From Desulfobacterales bacterium (lineage in GTDB: Bacteria > Desulfobacterota > Desulfobacteria > Desulfobacterales > JAAELO01), in assembly GCA_024226555.1 (NCBI GenBank), contig JAAELO010000575.1, positions 23,167 to 87,166 of the forward strand: 64,000 bases of DNA, read 5' to 3'. A program made the translations under genes and the position numbers. Each line of letters starts with the position of its first letter. Position 1 is the stretch's first letter. Positions 9,360 through 18,551 of the stretch are shown here, piece by piece. A model generated the notes under the pieces. The model searched no databases and was not told the DNA's origin. It worked only from the letters and a program-made list of their open reading frames with translations.

Positions 9360-9869
9360 ATGGATAACATCATACTTATTGGAATGCCGGCTGCTGGTAA
9401 AAGCACAATAGGCAAAATACTGGCAGAAAAAATGGATTGCACTTTTCTCGATACAGATCATTTAATTGAAAATGGTGAAGGCAAAAAACTTTTTGATATA
9501 ATATCAGGAAGTGGTCTAAAAGATTTCTGTAAACTTGAAGAGAGATATGTCCTTTCTGTTACAGGAAAAGGGAAAATTATATCAACAGGTGGAAGTGTGG
9601 TTTATGGAAAAAAAGCTATGGCACATCTCTCATCAATTGGCACAATTATCTTTTTATCATTAAACCTTTCAAATTTAAAATCCAGATTAGAAAATCTTGA
9701 GACAAGAGGTGTTGTCATTTCCGAGGGAAAAACAATCGATGACCTCTTTAATGAGAGAACTCCTCTGTATGATAAATATGCTGATCATATCGTTGACTGT
9801 AATAATAAAAGCCCTCTTTCTATTACTTCAGAGATAAGTACCTTATTTAAAATAAGAAAAAATTTGTAA
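9360..9869 (+). CDS. Shikimate-kinase-family P-loop kinase (divergent substrate site)
   Basis: This 169-residue protein has Walker A GMPAAGKST (8-16), DTD at 31-33 and the lid arginine region ERTPLYDKYAD (about 127-137), all as in shikimate kinase. Two substrate-site features differ from AroK/AroL. The usual FR..E arginine is replaced by cysteine (DFCKLEE, C57), and the GGG loop reads STGGSVV (75-81). TRGVV at about 119 keeps the second arginine. It may phosphorylate shikimate in the aromatic pathway, or another small alcohol. LeuB lies 99 bases downstream on the same strand. The fold is firm; the substrate is uncertain. Confidence 0.75.
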   Translation: MDNIILIGMPAAGKSTIGKILAEKMDCTFLDTDHLIENGEGKKLFDIISGSGLKDFCKLEERYVLSVTGKGKIISTGGSVVYGKKAMAHLSSIGTIIFLSLNLSNLKSRLENLETRGVVISEGKTIDDLFNERTPLYDKYADHIVDCNNKSPLSITSEISTLFKIRKNL

Positions 9870-9947
9870 AATATATTAAAAAAAATAAATTTTTTTTTGC
9901 AATATTTCAGGATTTTTATTATTGTGAACTTTAAGAATATTTAATGA

Positions 9948-11054
<1,107 letters not shown>

Positions 11055-11111
11055 AGTTCTATTAGCATAAAAATACTTTTCTTTTTTATTGCACCAAATA
11101 GTACAATTGTT

Positions 11112-11151
11112 AAGCACCCATAAGATTATGATTTTATGGGTGCTTTTTTTT
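11112..11151 (+). terminator. Rho-independent terminator after leuB
   Basis: A perfect 12-bp stem, AAGCACCCATAA with TTATGGGTGCTT, is followed by a run of Ts. It lies about 60 bases after the leuB stop. Confidence 0.92.
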
Positions 11152-11244
11152 GTGGAAAAAGAATAATTATAGTTTGTACTCAAACTATATGCCATGCTAA
11201 TCATAAAAAGGTTAGTTTGAAAAAATATTTCCATAGGAATTTCA

Positions 11245-12030
11245 ATGATTGAAAAAGACTACTTTCTTAATATTCTTGAAAAAAAAATCTTTGTAAAAGA
11301 ACTTATTGTTGATGAATCCAAAAAGGGACCGACCCTTATATTTTTACATGAAGGTTTAGGTTGTACAGCTATGTGGAAAGATTTCCCACATAAATTAGCC
11401 GAAAACACAGGACTTAATGCATTTATTTATGATCGTATCGGTTATGGGAAATCAGATCTGACAGAAGAAAAAAGAGATGACTTCTACCTCCACAACGAAG
11501 CATTAAAATATCTTCCCAGGATAATTGAACAAACAGGATTAAAAGATATTATTTTGATTGGGCATAGTGATGGTGGTTCAATAGCATTATTGTATGCATC
11601 AAAATATCCTGTTAGAGGATTAGTCACGGAAGCAGCCCACGTTTTTGTTGAGGATATAACAATTGCGGGTATTAAAGATGCCGTTGAAATATATAAAAAC
11701 ACTGATCTTAAAGAGAAACTAAAAAAATACCATGGGGATAAAACGGAAATAGTTTTTAAAGACTGGTCAGAGATATGGCTTTCTGATCCTTTCAGGGCCT
11801 GGAACATTGAAGATTGCCTCCCAGGAATCGCACATCCTCTTCTTGTTATCCAGGGAAATGATGATGAGTATGCAACCATAAAACAGGTGGACTCAATTGT
11901 GAACAAAACAAGTTGTTCAACAGAATCTGCCATAGTACCTGATTGCAAACATGTTCCCCATTTCCAGAGTAAAGATGTGGTGCTGGCCAAAATAACAGAC
12001 TTTGTTAGTAAATTGGCTTCAATTGAATAA
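11245..12030 (+). CDS. Alpha/beta-fold hydrolase
   Basis: This 261-residue cytosolic protein has the nucleophile elbow GHSDGG (S108), the oxyanion region LHEGLGCTAMW (about 35-45), an acid in IQGNDDEYAT (about 214-216) and the catalytic histidine in CKHVPHFQ (about 240). It contains YDRIGYGKSD, typical of the esterase/lipase/haloperoxidase-like group. The substrate cannot be told. An AGGAA precedes the ATG. It lies after the leuB terminator and before the sigma-54 activator on the same strand with a 136-base gap, so linkage to either is uncertain. Confidence 0.82.
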   Translation: MIEKDYFLNILEKKIFVKELIVDESKKGPTLIFLHEGLGCTAMWKDFPHKLAENTGLNAFIYDRIGYGKSDLTEEKRDDFYLHNEALKYLPRIIEQTGLKDIILIGHSDGGSIALLYASKYPVRGLVTEAAHVFVEDITIAGIKDAVEIYKNTDLKEKLKKYHGDKTEIVFKDWSEIWLSDPFRAWNIEDCLPGIAHPLLVIQGNDDEYATIKQVDSIVNKTSCSTESAIVPDCKHVPHFQSKDVVLAKITDFVSKLASIE

Positions 12031-12166
12031 CCATTTTTTTTAAATTTTGTAACTGATCATTGAATCTTTAGACCTTTCCTAAATAGAAATTTAAATCCTA
12101 TTTTTTATTTTGCAAAACGATTTTTAAAGAGTATCCTTCTATTTATAAAAAATATAAGGTTTAAAA

Positions 12167-13519
12167 ATGACAAAGAAAAACAGTAAATCAGATACAAACG
12201 AAATTATTCTGGAAAGTATTAGTGATGGTGTTTTTACAGTTGACCATAACTGGCATATAATGACTTTTAACAAATCTGCTGAAGAGATCACCGGAATTTC
12301 AAGGAAAGATGCGATCGGAAGACATTGCTGGGAAGTTTTCAGATCAAACATGTGTGAAGGGGATTGTGCTTTAAAAAGGACAATGTCCGAGGGAAAACCC
12401 TTTGTCAGCACATCTACGTATATTATTAGCAGCGATAAAAAAAAAATTCCAATCACAGCATCCACATCTCTTTTAAAAGGAGAAGATGGAAAAGTCTTAG
12501 GTGGAGTTGAGATTTTCAGGGACCACAGTGTTGTTGAGGAACTTCGAAAAGAGTTAAATTCCCGCTATGAGTTTTCAGATATGGTTAGCCAGAATAAAGA
12601 GATGTTGGGTATTTTCAAAACCCTCCCTCAAATTGCTCAAAGTGACAGTATGATCATGATTGAAGGTGAGACCGGCACAGGAAAGGAGCTGCTTGCAAGG
12701 GCAATACATAATAATAGTAACAGGAAAAATGAAAAATTTATTGCAGTTAATTGTGGAGCCCTGCCTGATACCCTTCTTGAATCAGAGCTTTTTGGTTATA
12801 AAAAAGGAGCTTTTACAAATGCAAATAAAGACAAACCAGGTATGTTTGAACTTGCAGATGGTGGAACCATTTTCCTTGATGAAATAGGTGATACAAGCCC
12901 GGCTTTTCAGGTTCGCATGTTAAGGGTTTTACAGGAAAGTGAGTTCATACCGCTTGGCGGGATTGAAACCCAATCTATGAATGTAAGAGTTATAACCGCA
13001 ACAAACAAAAACTTAAGAGATGAGGTTGAACAAGGCAATTTCAGACAGGACCTTTTCTACAGAATAAATGTATATGGTATAAAAATGCCAAAACTAAAAG
13101 ATCGTATGGAGGATGTGCCCCTCCTGGTTGATAGATTTATAAAAAAGCTCAATACGATTAAAGGAAAATCAATTTCCGGTATTCACAGTAGTGCCATGGA
13201 AAGACTCCTTTCCCATAATTACCCTGGAAATATCAGAGAGCTTGAAAATATTATTGAACATGCATTTGTGCTTTGTGATGAAAGCACAATTTGCGAAAAT
13301 CACCTGCCTGTTCACTTAAAGAAATATGTTGCCACAGATGGAAAGTCCTTAACAGATGCTGTCAAAGTAACTGAAATTATGAAAATAAGACAAACTCTTG
13401 AAGAGAATGGATATAACAGAAGTGTTACAGCTAATAAGCTTGGTATGCACAAAAGTACACTCTTTAGAAAAATTAAAAGATATGGAATTTCACTTCCTGA
13501 TGGTAGAAGTAAAAATTAA
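12167..13519 (+). CDS. Sigma-54-dependent transcriptional activator (PAS-AAA+-Fis)
   Basis: This 450-residue protein has a PAS domain (about 12-120) with three cysteines (C54, C63, C67 in HCWEVFRSNMCEGDC) that could hold a redox or metal sensor. The AAA+ domain has Walker A GETGTGKE (167-174) and Walker B TIFLDE (234-239), and a Fis-type helix-turn-helix lies at about 410-440. The sigma-54-contacting loop reads GAFTNA (214-219) instead of GAFTGA. The only sigma-54 promoter I find here is at 16711-16726, 3.2 kb downstream, ahead of the Orp-like operon. In Desulfovibrio the orp operons depend on sigma-54 and a cognate activator, so this gene is the obvious candidate. Confidence 0.9.
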   Translation: MTKKNSKSDTNEIILESISDGVFTVDHNWHIMTFNKSAEEITGISRKDAIGRHCWEVFRSNMCEGDCALKRTMSEGKPFVSTSTYIISSDKKKIPITASTSLLKGEDGKVLGGVEIFRDHSVVEELRKELNSRYEFSDMVSQNKEMLGIFKTLPQIAQSDSMIMIEGETGTGKELLARAIHNNSNRKNEKFIAVNCGALPDTLLESELFGYKKGAFTNANKDKPGMFELADGGTIFLDEIGDTSPAFQVRMLRVLQESEFIPLGGIETQSMNVRVITATNKNLRDEVEQGNFRQDLFYRINVYGIKMPKLKDRMEDVPLLVDRFIKKLNTIKGKSISGIHSSAMERLLSHNYPGNIRELENIIEHAFVLCDESTICENHLPVHLKKYVATDGKSLTDAVKVTEIMKIRQTLEENGYNRSVTANKLGMHKSTLFRKIKRYGISLPDGRSKN

Positions 13520-13550
13520 ATCTATAATTTATTATAAAAATAAAAGTGTT

Positions 13551-13575
13551 AAATCCTGCTAATTTGTCAGGATTT
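13551..13575. terminator. Hairpin between convergent genes
   Basis: AAATCCTG and CAGGATTT arms flank a 9-base loop, between the sigma-54 activator and the convergent gene at 13605. The U-tracts are weak on both sides, so it may be a bidirectional terminator. Confidence 0.45.
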
Positions 13576-13604
13576 CCCTTCACTCTTACATACTTTTATT
13601 TTAT

Positions 13605-13967
13605 TTATGCCTTTTCTTGAATTTTTTCATCTATTAGTTTTTTGAGTGATTTTGCAATTTTAGTTCTCTTTTTTTCAGACTTTAGGTGACCGGGAAGTCT
13701 TTCGTACCATCTCTGAACTTCCCAACGATCTGCCGATCCAATGTCAATCCTTGTACTAAGATGAATTTTCTTTGAGAAGTAATCCAAGCATTCTCTGGCT
13801 TGTTCCAAATCCATAAAAGTAAATGTAAAGTTGCATTCTTCAACAAAGTAAACCCAAGCTTCACGTAGATTATCTCTGGTAAATTCTAAAAGTCCAATAT
13901 GCCGGAATGAATCCATTTTGTCCTGATGTTTTAAAGGATCAAATCTTTCCTTCCAAACTTTTCCCAT
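13605..13967 (-). CDS. Conserved-looking hypothetical protein, 120 aa
   Basis: I do not recognise a family. This small soluble protein is rich in charged and aromatic residues (WKERFDPLKHQDKMDSFRH near the start, RWEVQRWYERLPGHLKSEKK at about 82-101) and ends in a strongly basic helix. It has no signal peptide or membrane segment. An AAGGAG five bases before the ATG supports expression. It sits alone, convergent with the sigma-54 activator and 180 bases downstream of hisD on the same strand. That gap ends in an inverted repeat around GTCTGGAAAAAAATT. Confidence 0.6.
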   Translation of the reverse strand: MGKVWKERFDPLKHQDKMDSFRHIGLLEFTRDNLREAWVYFVEECNFTFTFMDLEQARECLDYFSKKIHLSTRIDIGSADRWEVQRWYERLPGHLKSEKKRTKIAKSLKKLIDEKIQEKA

Positions 13968-14148
13968 TTCACTCCTTACGTATTTATAAACAATGAAAAT
14001 GAATTGAATTTTTGTTTATAGACGCTATGTTCAATCCCATTAGTTTGTTAAGTAAAAAACCTAATTTACAAGGTATTAATTTTTTTCCAGGCTTTGTGTC
14101 ATACAAGTAGTATTTCCAATGTCTGGAAAAAAATTATAACGCCGTAAA

Positions 14149-15459
14149 TTATGAATTTTTACGACACAAACGGACTTTTATTGAATTGGCGTGCCCGGAT
14201 AATCCTTCTATATTAGCTAATCTAATAATATCTTCAGCTTCATTTTCAAGAGCTGCTCTTGAATACTGAATCAAACTTGTCTTCTTAATAAAGTTCTCAA
14301 CAGAGAGTGCCGATGAAAATCTTGCAGTTCCTGCTGTTGGCAGAACATGGTTTGGCCCTGCTATATAATCACCCACAGGTTCTGGTGTATATTCACCCAT
14401 AAATACTGCGCCAGCATTTTTGATCTTACCAAGATAATCAAATGGGTTGTCTATCAATAACTCAAGGTGCTCAGGAGCTAATCTGTTTGAAAGCTCTATT
14501 GCTGTATCTATATCCGGAACCACAAGAATTGTTCCGTAATTATAAACAGACTCCCTTGCAATGTCTTCCCGGTCAAGCTCTTTAAGCTGCTTATCAAGCT
14601 CTTTAATAACTCTTACAGCGTAATCTTCTGAGGTTGTAACAAGAACTGCTGATGCCAGAACGTCATGTTCAGCCTGTGACAGAAGATCCGCTGCTGCAAA
14701 TGCAGGGTCTGATTTTCCATCTGAAATAACCAAAATCTCACTTGGTCCTGCTATCATATCAATTCCAGTTGAGCCGGAAATTATTTTCTTAGCTAATGTC
14801 ACATAGATGTTTCCAGGTCCAACAATTACATCAACTTTGTCAACCGTTTCTGTTCCATAAGATAGAGCTGCTATTGCCCAGGCACTTCCTGCTTTATATA
14901 CTTTATCTATTCCAACCCTTTTTGCTGCAACAAGCATATAAGGGTTTATGGAACCATCTTCCATTGGTGGAGTCATTAGAGAAACATTTTTTACACCCGC
15001 AATTTTAGCAGGAATCCCGCCCATTAAGACAGATGAAACAAGTGGTGTCTTTCCTCCGGTTGCTCCTGGTGCATAAACCCCTGCTGCATCAACAGGGTTG
15101 ACCATCTGACCTGTGAAAACACCTTCTCTATCACTTACAAACCATGATTTATCAAGTTGTCTTTCATGGAATTTTTGAATCTGAGTAACAGCACGCTCAA
15201 GAGATTTTTTGAACTCATCTTCCACAACCTCTTCAGCTTTTTTGAACTCACCTTCTGTAACAACAAGATCACTTATTTTAAGACTTTTAGCATCAAACCT
15301 GTTTGTATATTTAATTAATGCTTCGTCACCATTTTCTTTAACATCAGAAAGAATTTTAAGAACATCCTCATGGGTATCTTCAGAAAACCCAAGTCCTCTA
15401 TCGATTATAGATTTAACTCTCTCTTCAGCTCTTTTTGACGGATATTCCAGTATTTCCAT
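14149..15459 (-). CDS. hisD: Histidinol dehydrogenase
   Basis: This 436-residue zinc enzyme oxidises L-histidinol to histidine in two NAD+-dependent steps, the last of the pathway. Family signatures include GVYAPGATGGKTPLVSSVLM (about 132-151), VGPGNIYVTLAKK, DMIAGPSEILVISDG and the Zn/catalytic regions LLSQAEHDV and LAPEHLEL, then GPNHVLPTAGTARFSS. The length is normal and all conserved blocks are present. No other his gene is near. The upstream region holds a half copy and then a full copy of fold-back repeat A, so the promoter lies between hisD and those repeats or inside them. Confidence 0.96.
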   Translation of the reverse strand: MEILEYPSKRAEERVKSIIDRGLGFSEDTHEDVLKILSDVKENGDEALIKYTNRFDAKSLKISDLVVTEGEFKKAEEVVEDEFKKSLERAVTQIQKFHERQLDKSWFVSDREGVFTGQMVNPVDAAGVYAPGATGGKTPLVSSVLMGGIPAKIAGVKNVSLMTPPMEDGSINPYMLVAAKRVGIDKVYKAGSAWAIAALSYGTETVDKVDVIVGPGNIYVTLAKKIISGSTGIDMIAGPSEILVISDGKSDPAFAAADLLSQAEHDVLASAVLVTTSEDYAVRVIKELDKQLKELDREDIARESVYNYGTILVVPDIDTAIELSNRLAPEHLELLIDNPFDYLGKIKNAGAVFMGEYTPEPVGDYIAGPNHVLPTAGTARFSSALSVENFIKKTSLIQYSRAALENEAEDIIRLANIEGLSGHANSIKVRLCRKNS

Positions 15460-15484
15460 AACGTTACTCTCATTTCTGTTGATA

Positions 15485-15501
15485 ATTATTAGAGATTCCC
15501 T
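15485..15501. repeat. Half copy of family-A repeat upstream of hisD
   Basis: ATTATTAGAGATTCCCTT matches one terminus of the 131-bp family. No partner end lies within a normal element length, so it appears to be a solo end. Confidence 0.55.
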
Positions 15502-15681
15502 TTAATAAAAAATAAAATGACAACATAATACCAAAATTGTAATAAGGCAATCCTAAACTGTTGAAATTATGATACTCTCGGAATTTTTCAGGGGTTAGAA
15601 GATAAGATACATAAATATTGAATATTTAAAAAATGTTTTTTTTTACTTAACGTTTGTAAAAACCTACATTTTATAAACTAT

Positions 15682-15812
15682 AGGGAACCTCTAATAATTG
15701 CTTTTTGATTGAAATACAAGGCTGAGAAAAAAATAATGGGCTGATTTTACAACAATTCTTTTTTTTGAGAAACGCAGTAGTTCGGTCAAAAAGCAATTAT
15801 TAGAGATTCCCT
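15682..15812. repeat. 131-bp fold-back repeat, family A (copy 2)
   Basis: It has the same length and the same AGGGAACCTCTAATAA termini as copy 1, with internal AAATACAAGGC and CGCAGTAGTTCGGTCAAAAAG arms. It ends 9 bases from the stop codon of the minus-strand gene at 15822, so its hairpin probably forms that gene's transcript end. Confidence 0.85.
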
Positions 15813-15821
15813 GTATTTTTT

Positions 15822-16493
15822 TTAATAACTTTTCTTAATAATAAATTTCACGGTCTCTTTCAAAGTATACCTTTCTGTTTTTTCAGTGTCTTCAATTTCA
15901 TACTGTTTCTCTTTAATGAGAATATCACTTACTCCATCACCATTAAGGTCTTTATATATAACATCAGACTTCATGTGGTAACTTCCGCTTCCCATATAAT
16001 CACTTTCTAAAATCTGCCTGCTGAAAACATTACTAAGTCTGTTTCCTTTGAGATGGTATACATTGAGGTACTCTTCAGCATTTCCTCTCTGGGCAAAGGA
16101 ATATAAAGCAACGATGTTTGCAGTGTTTCCAACAGTTATTACCCTTTGAATTTTCTGGTTGGGAGCTCTGAATTTCAACAAATAGGCTCCATTTTTTAAA
16201 ATTAAAAGGCCTCCATAATTATAGTGATCCATCTGTGTTGCAACACTTGGATTATTAATTTCGTTCCAGGAATAAACAGTATAATTTTCACCTGATAGTT
16301 CAAATTTTTTCTCAGATTTTGCAGAAAGAAACCATCCATCTTTCATTGTTCCCTCTTTTTTTTCAAATGAGGGATAAACATGGTTTGCAATTAAAAGGCT
16401 TTTTGCATCTGATGTGTGGATAGCAAACTCTTCAGCGTATACAGTAGACATAATAATGCTTAAAAAGATCAGAATGAGGGGAGCGGATTTCAT
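15822..16493 (-). CDS. Secreted hypothetical protein, 223 aa
   Basis: A signal peptide (residues 1-20, cleaving after VYA) is followed by a periplasmic or exported mature domain rich in beta-strand patterns. Near the C-terminus, YKDLNGDGVSDILIKEK (about 180-196) is an Asp-rich calcium-binding-type loop as in VCBS/FG-GAP repeats. I do not recognise the rest. It is divergent from the Orp-like operon and followed at its 3' end by a family-A repeat. A GGAGG lies upstream of the ATG. Confidence 0.65.
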   Translation of the reverse strand: MKSAPLILIFLSIIMSTVYAEEFAIHTSDAKSLLIANHVYPSFEKKEGTMKDGWFLSAKSEKKFELSGENYTVYSWNEINNPSVATQMDHYNYGGLLILKNGAYLLKFRAPNQKIQRVITVGNTANIVALYSFAQRGNAEEYLNVYHLKGNRLSNVFSRQILESDYMGSGSYHMKSDVIYKDLNGDGVSDILIKEKQYEIEDTEKTERYTLKETVKFIIKKSY

Positions 16494-16599
16494 TTAACCT
16501 CCAAAAAAATACTAAACAATCTGATTAAAAATTCATTTTAACAAAATTATATCTTTTCTGATAGCGATTTATTTTATTTATTCCTTTATTTTTTATAGA

Positions 16600-16643
16600 C
16601 GCATTTGTGCGACGTTTCTTTTTTGCATCGAAGCATATGTGCG
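16600..16643 (+). promoter_or_regulatory. Two upstream activator sites for a sigma-54 enhancer-binding protein
   Basis: Two near-identical dyads, GCATTTGTGC (16601-16610) and GCATATGTGC (16633-16642), both followed by GAC, are spaced 32 bp apart (three helical turns). They lie 69-111 bp upstream of the -24 element. This is the classic layout of tandem enhancer sites. The likely binder is the Fis-type activator at 12167. Confidence 0.75.
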
Positions 16644-16710
16644 ACTTTGATTGAAATCATACCACCCAATAAGAACTGTACATTCTGCTACTTACACAGT
16701 TTCTGCATAA

Positions 16711-16726
16711 TGGCACTCCAATTGCA
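16711..16726 (+). promoter_or_regulatory. Sigma-54 (-24/-12) promoter of the Orp-like operon
   Basis: TGGCAC, five bases, then TTGCA matches the sigma-54 consensus, with the GG and GC dinucleotides exactly 10 bases apart. It lies 27 bases before the first start codon of the operon. Confidence 0.92.
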
Positions 16727-16752
16727 AATCATAAAATGAAAGGAGAGTTTTT

Positions 16753-17127
16753 ATGGTGACAGCCATCACAATCTGGGGTGACAGAATATCACCTGTTTTT
16801 GATTCAGCAAGTGCAATCCTGATTGTTGAAATTATTGAAAACAGAATTGTTAATAGATCAACAGAAATGTTTTCACCTGGATTCCTTAACGTTCTTACAA
16901 AAAGATTAAATGAACTAAATGTTTCAACTATTATATGTGGTGCTATTTCAGAAGCACCAGCACATACGATTGAGAATAAAGGGTTTCATCTAATACCTTT
17001 TATAACTGGTTCTGTTACGGAAGTATTACTTAATTATGAAAAAGGAGAATCAATTACACCAAAGTTTCTGATGCCCGGTTGCAAATGCCAAAAAAGAAAA
17101 AGAGGCAGATGTTGTAAAAACCGATAA
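16753..17127 (+). CDS. NifX/NifB-like dinitrogenase cofactor family protein with Cys-rich tail
   Basis: This 124-residue protein has the RNase-H-like NifX/NifB C-terminal domain (about 1-100: WGDRISPVFDSASAILIVEI, then STIICGAISEAPAHTIENKG). A basic, cysteine-rich tail, PGCKCQKRKRGRCCKNR, has four cysteines that may bind metal. The family binds metal-sulfur clusters; orange protein of Desulfovibrio, which carries a Mo-Cu-S cluster, is a member. It is the first gene after the sigma-54 promoter, with AGGAGAG five bases before the ATG, and leads a tight operon with MinD-type ATPases. Confidence 0.85.
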   Translation: MVTAITIWGDRISPVFDSASAILIVEIIENRIVNRSTEMFSPGFLNVLTKRLNELNVSTIICGAISEAPAHTIENKGFHLIPFITGSVTEVLLNYEKGESITPKFLMPGCKCQKRKRGRCCKNR

Positions 17128-17139
17128 AAGGAGGAATTT

Positions 17140-17325
17140 ATGCAGGGTTTTCGATTAAAGCAGAATAGAAAAAACAAAAATCTAAGGTTTAAAAACAGAA
17201 GAAACAGATTTTCACAGCAATTAAGATGCAGAGGTAATGACAATCAACCAAAGGGAGACCTTTTAAACTCAAAGTTTGAAAGGTTTGAGAATTCCGAACA
17301 GAAAAATGAGGATGAGGACGAGTAA
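17140..17325 (+). CDS. Small basic/acidic hypothetical protein in the Orp-like operon
   Basis: This 61-residue protein has a very basic first half (MQGFRLKQNRKNKNLRFK and on to about 33) and an acidic tail ending EDEDE. It lies 12 bases after the NifX-like gene, with AAAGGAGG before its ATG and 0 bases before the next gene, so it is certainly translated with the operon. Similar short, low-complexity proteins often accompany NifX/MinD clusters, but I cannot assign a function. Confidence 0.7.
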   Translation: MQGFRLKQNRKNKNLRFKNRRNRFSQQLRCRGNDNQPKGDLLNSKFERFENSEQKNEDEDE

Positions 17326-17712
17326 ATGGCACTTACTTTGATAGTAGGAAGTAATAAAAATTTTGATACTCTTTCAGGGTCTTTAAAGAGATGTTTTGAA
17401 GTTATTACAGTCTCCTCATATGGAGTTGCAATGAATATAGCTTCAGAACTTGCGATTGATCTTCTGGTTGTTGATGAAAACCTTTCTGGAATAGATGGGC
17501 TTAAAATAATAAAAGAAGTAACTAACATAAATCCTTTTATAAACACAGCGCTGGTTAGTTCACTTTCTCCTGAAGAGTTCCATGATGTGAGTGAGGGCCT
17601 GGGTATTATTATGCAACTGTCAACCTCACCCACCTTGGAAGAAGCAAATATTCTTGTAGAAAAATTTAATGAGATCTTAACTCTTACCGCAACTAACGGA
17701 AGTCATATATGA
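17326..17712 (+). CDS. Receiver-like domain protein in the Orp-like operon
   Basis: This 128-residue protein resembles a stand-alone CheY-like receiver: LLVVDENLSGIDGLKIIKEV places a possible phospho-acceptor Asp at about 47. The N-terminal acidic pocket is poor (LIVGSNKNFDTL), so phosphorylation may be lost. The last four bases overlap the next gene (ATGA), implying translational coupling to the MinD-type ATPase. Its role may be protein interaction or positioning. Confidence 0.7.
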   Translation: MALTLIVGSNKNFDTLSGSLKRCFEVITVSSYGVAMNIASELAIDLLVVDENLSGIDGLKIIKEVTNINPFINTALVSSLSPEEFHDVSEGLGIIMQLSTSPTLEEANILVEKFNEILTLTATNGSHI

Positions 17713-18551
17713 TTATTAGTGTAGCCAGTGGAAAAGGTGGAACAGGAAAAACGACGGTTTCAACGAATCTAGCATATTCTGTTCAGGATGCAACTATCCT
17801 TGATTGTGATGTGGAAGCACCCAATGCTCATCTTTTTCTCAAACCTGTAATAAAAGATGTTGTTAAAGCACATGTAACCATTCCAAAAGTCGATGAAAAG
17901 ATATGTAACCTGTGTAAAAAATGCATGGATATATGCCAGTTCAGTGCAATCGCTGTGATCGGAAAATCGTTATTAGTGTTCCCTGAACTTTGTCATAGTT
18001 GCATGGGCTGTTTTGAGGTGTGCCCTGAAGATGCATTAATCAAAGATAAAAGATTGATTGGATCAGTTGAGAGTGGCAAAAGTGAAGATCTTAACTTTAT
18101 AAAAGGTATCCTCAAAACAGGGGAATCTATGTCTCCACCCCTTATAAAAAGAGTTAGGGAGCATCAAAGAAAAAAAGTAAACATTATAGATGCACCTCCC
18201 GGGACATCCTGTCCTGTTATCGCTTCGATGACCGGAGCCGATTTTGTTCTTATGGTCACCGAACCAACCCCATTTGGAATGCATGATCTGAAACTTGCAG
18301 TAGAAGCTGTCAAACTCCTCAATATTCCCTACGGTATAGTCATAAACAGGTCGGGCAAGGGAGATAATGAGGTCAATAAATATGCTGAAAAGGAAAATAT
18401 TCCGGTTTTAATGGAAATTCCTTTTGATAGAAAAATAGCTGAACTCTATTCAAATGGAGAAATTCTGGCAAAAGAACCAGTTTGGAAAAGAAAATTTAAA
18501 GATCTTTTTAATAAAATTAGTAAATTAGCAGAGAAAGAGGCCGCCATATGA
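17709..18551 (+). CDS. MinD-superfamily P-loop ATPase with inserted 2x[4Fe-4S] ferredoxin domain (first of pair)
   Basis: This 280-residue protein has a deviant Walker A, SGKGGTGKTT (7-16), so it is a dimerising ParA/MinD-type ATPase. Two CxxCxxCxxxC clusters are inserted at C66/C69/C72/C76 and C95/C98/C101/C105, and IIDAPPGTSCPVIASM is the switch region. Paired proteins of this type are encoded in the Desulfovibrio orp cluster and many anaerobe genomes beside NifX-like proteins. They may load or deliver Fe-S or Mo-containing clusters, or position a complex in the cell. It overlaps its neighbours by ATGA at both ends. Confidence 0.92.
   Translation: MIISVASGKGGTGKTTVSTNLAYSVQDATILDCDVEAPNAHLFLKPVIKDVVKAHVTIPKVDEKICNLCKKCMDICQFSAIAVIGKSLLVFPELCHSCMGCFEVCPEDALIKDKRLIGSVESGKSEDLNFIKGILKTGESMSPPLIKRVREHQRKKVNIIDAPPGTSCPVIASMTGADFVLMVTEPTPFGMHDLKLAVEAVKLLNIPYGIVINRSGKGDNEVNKYAEKENIPVLMEIPFDRKIAELYSNGEILAKEPVWKRKFKDLFNKISKLAEKEAAI

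Noticed and set aside
11484..11990. 168-codon open frame on the minus strand
   Set aside because: Shadow of the alpha/beta hydrolase, which has the GHSDGG motif and a ribosome site.
17244..17633. 129-codon minus-strand frame
   Set aside because: Overlaps two plus-strand genes of a tight operon and shows no ribosome site or family resemblance.
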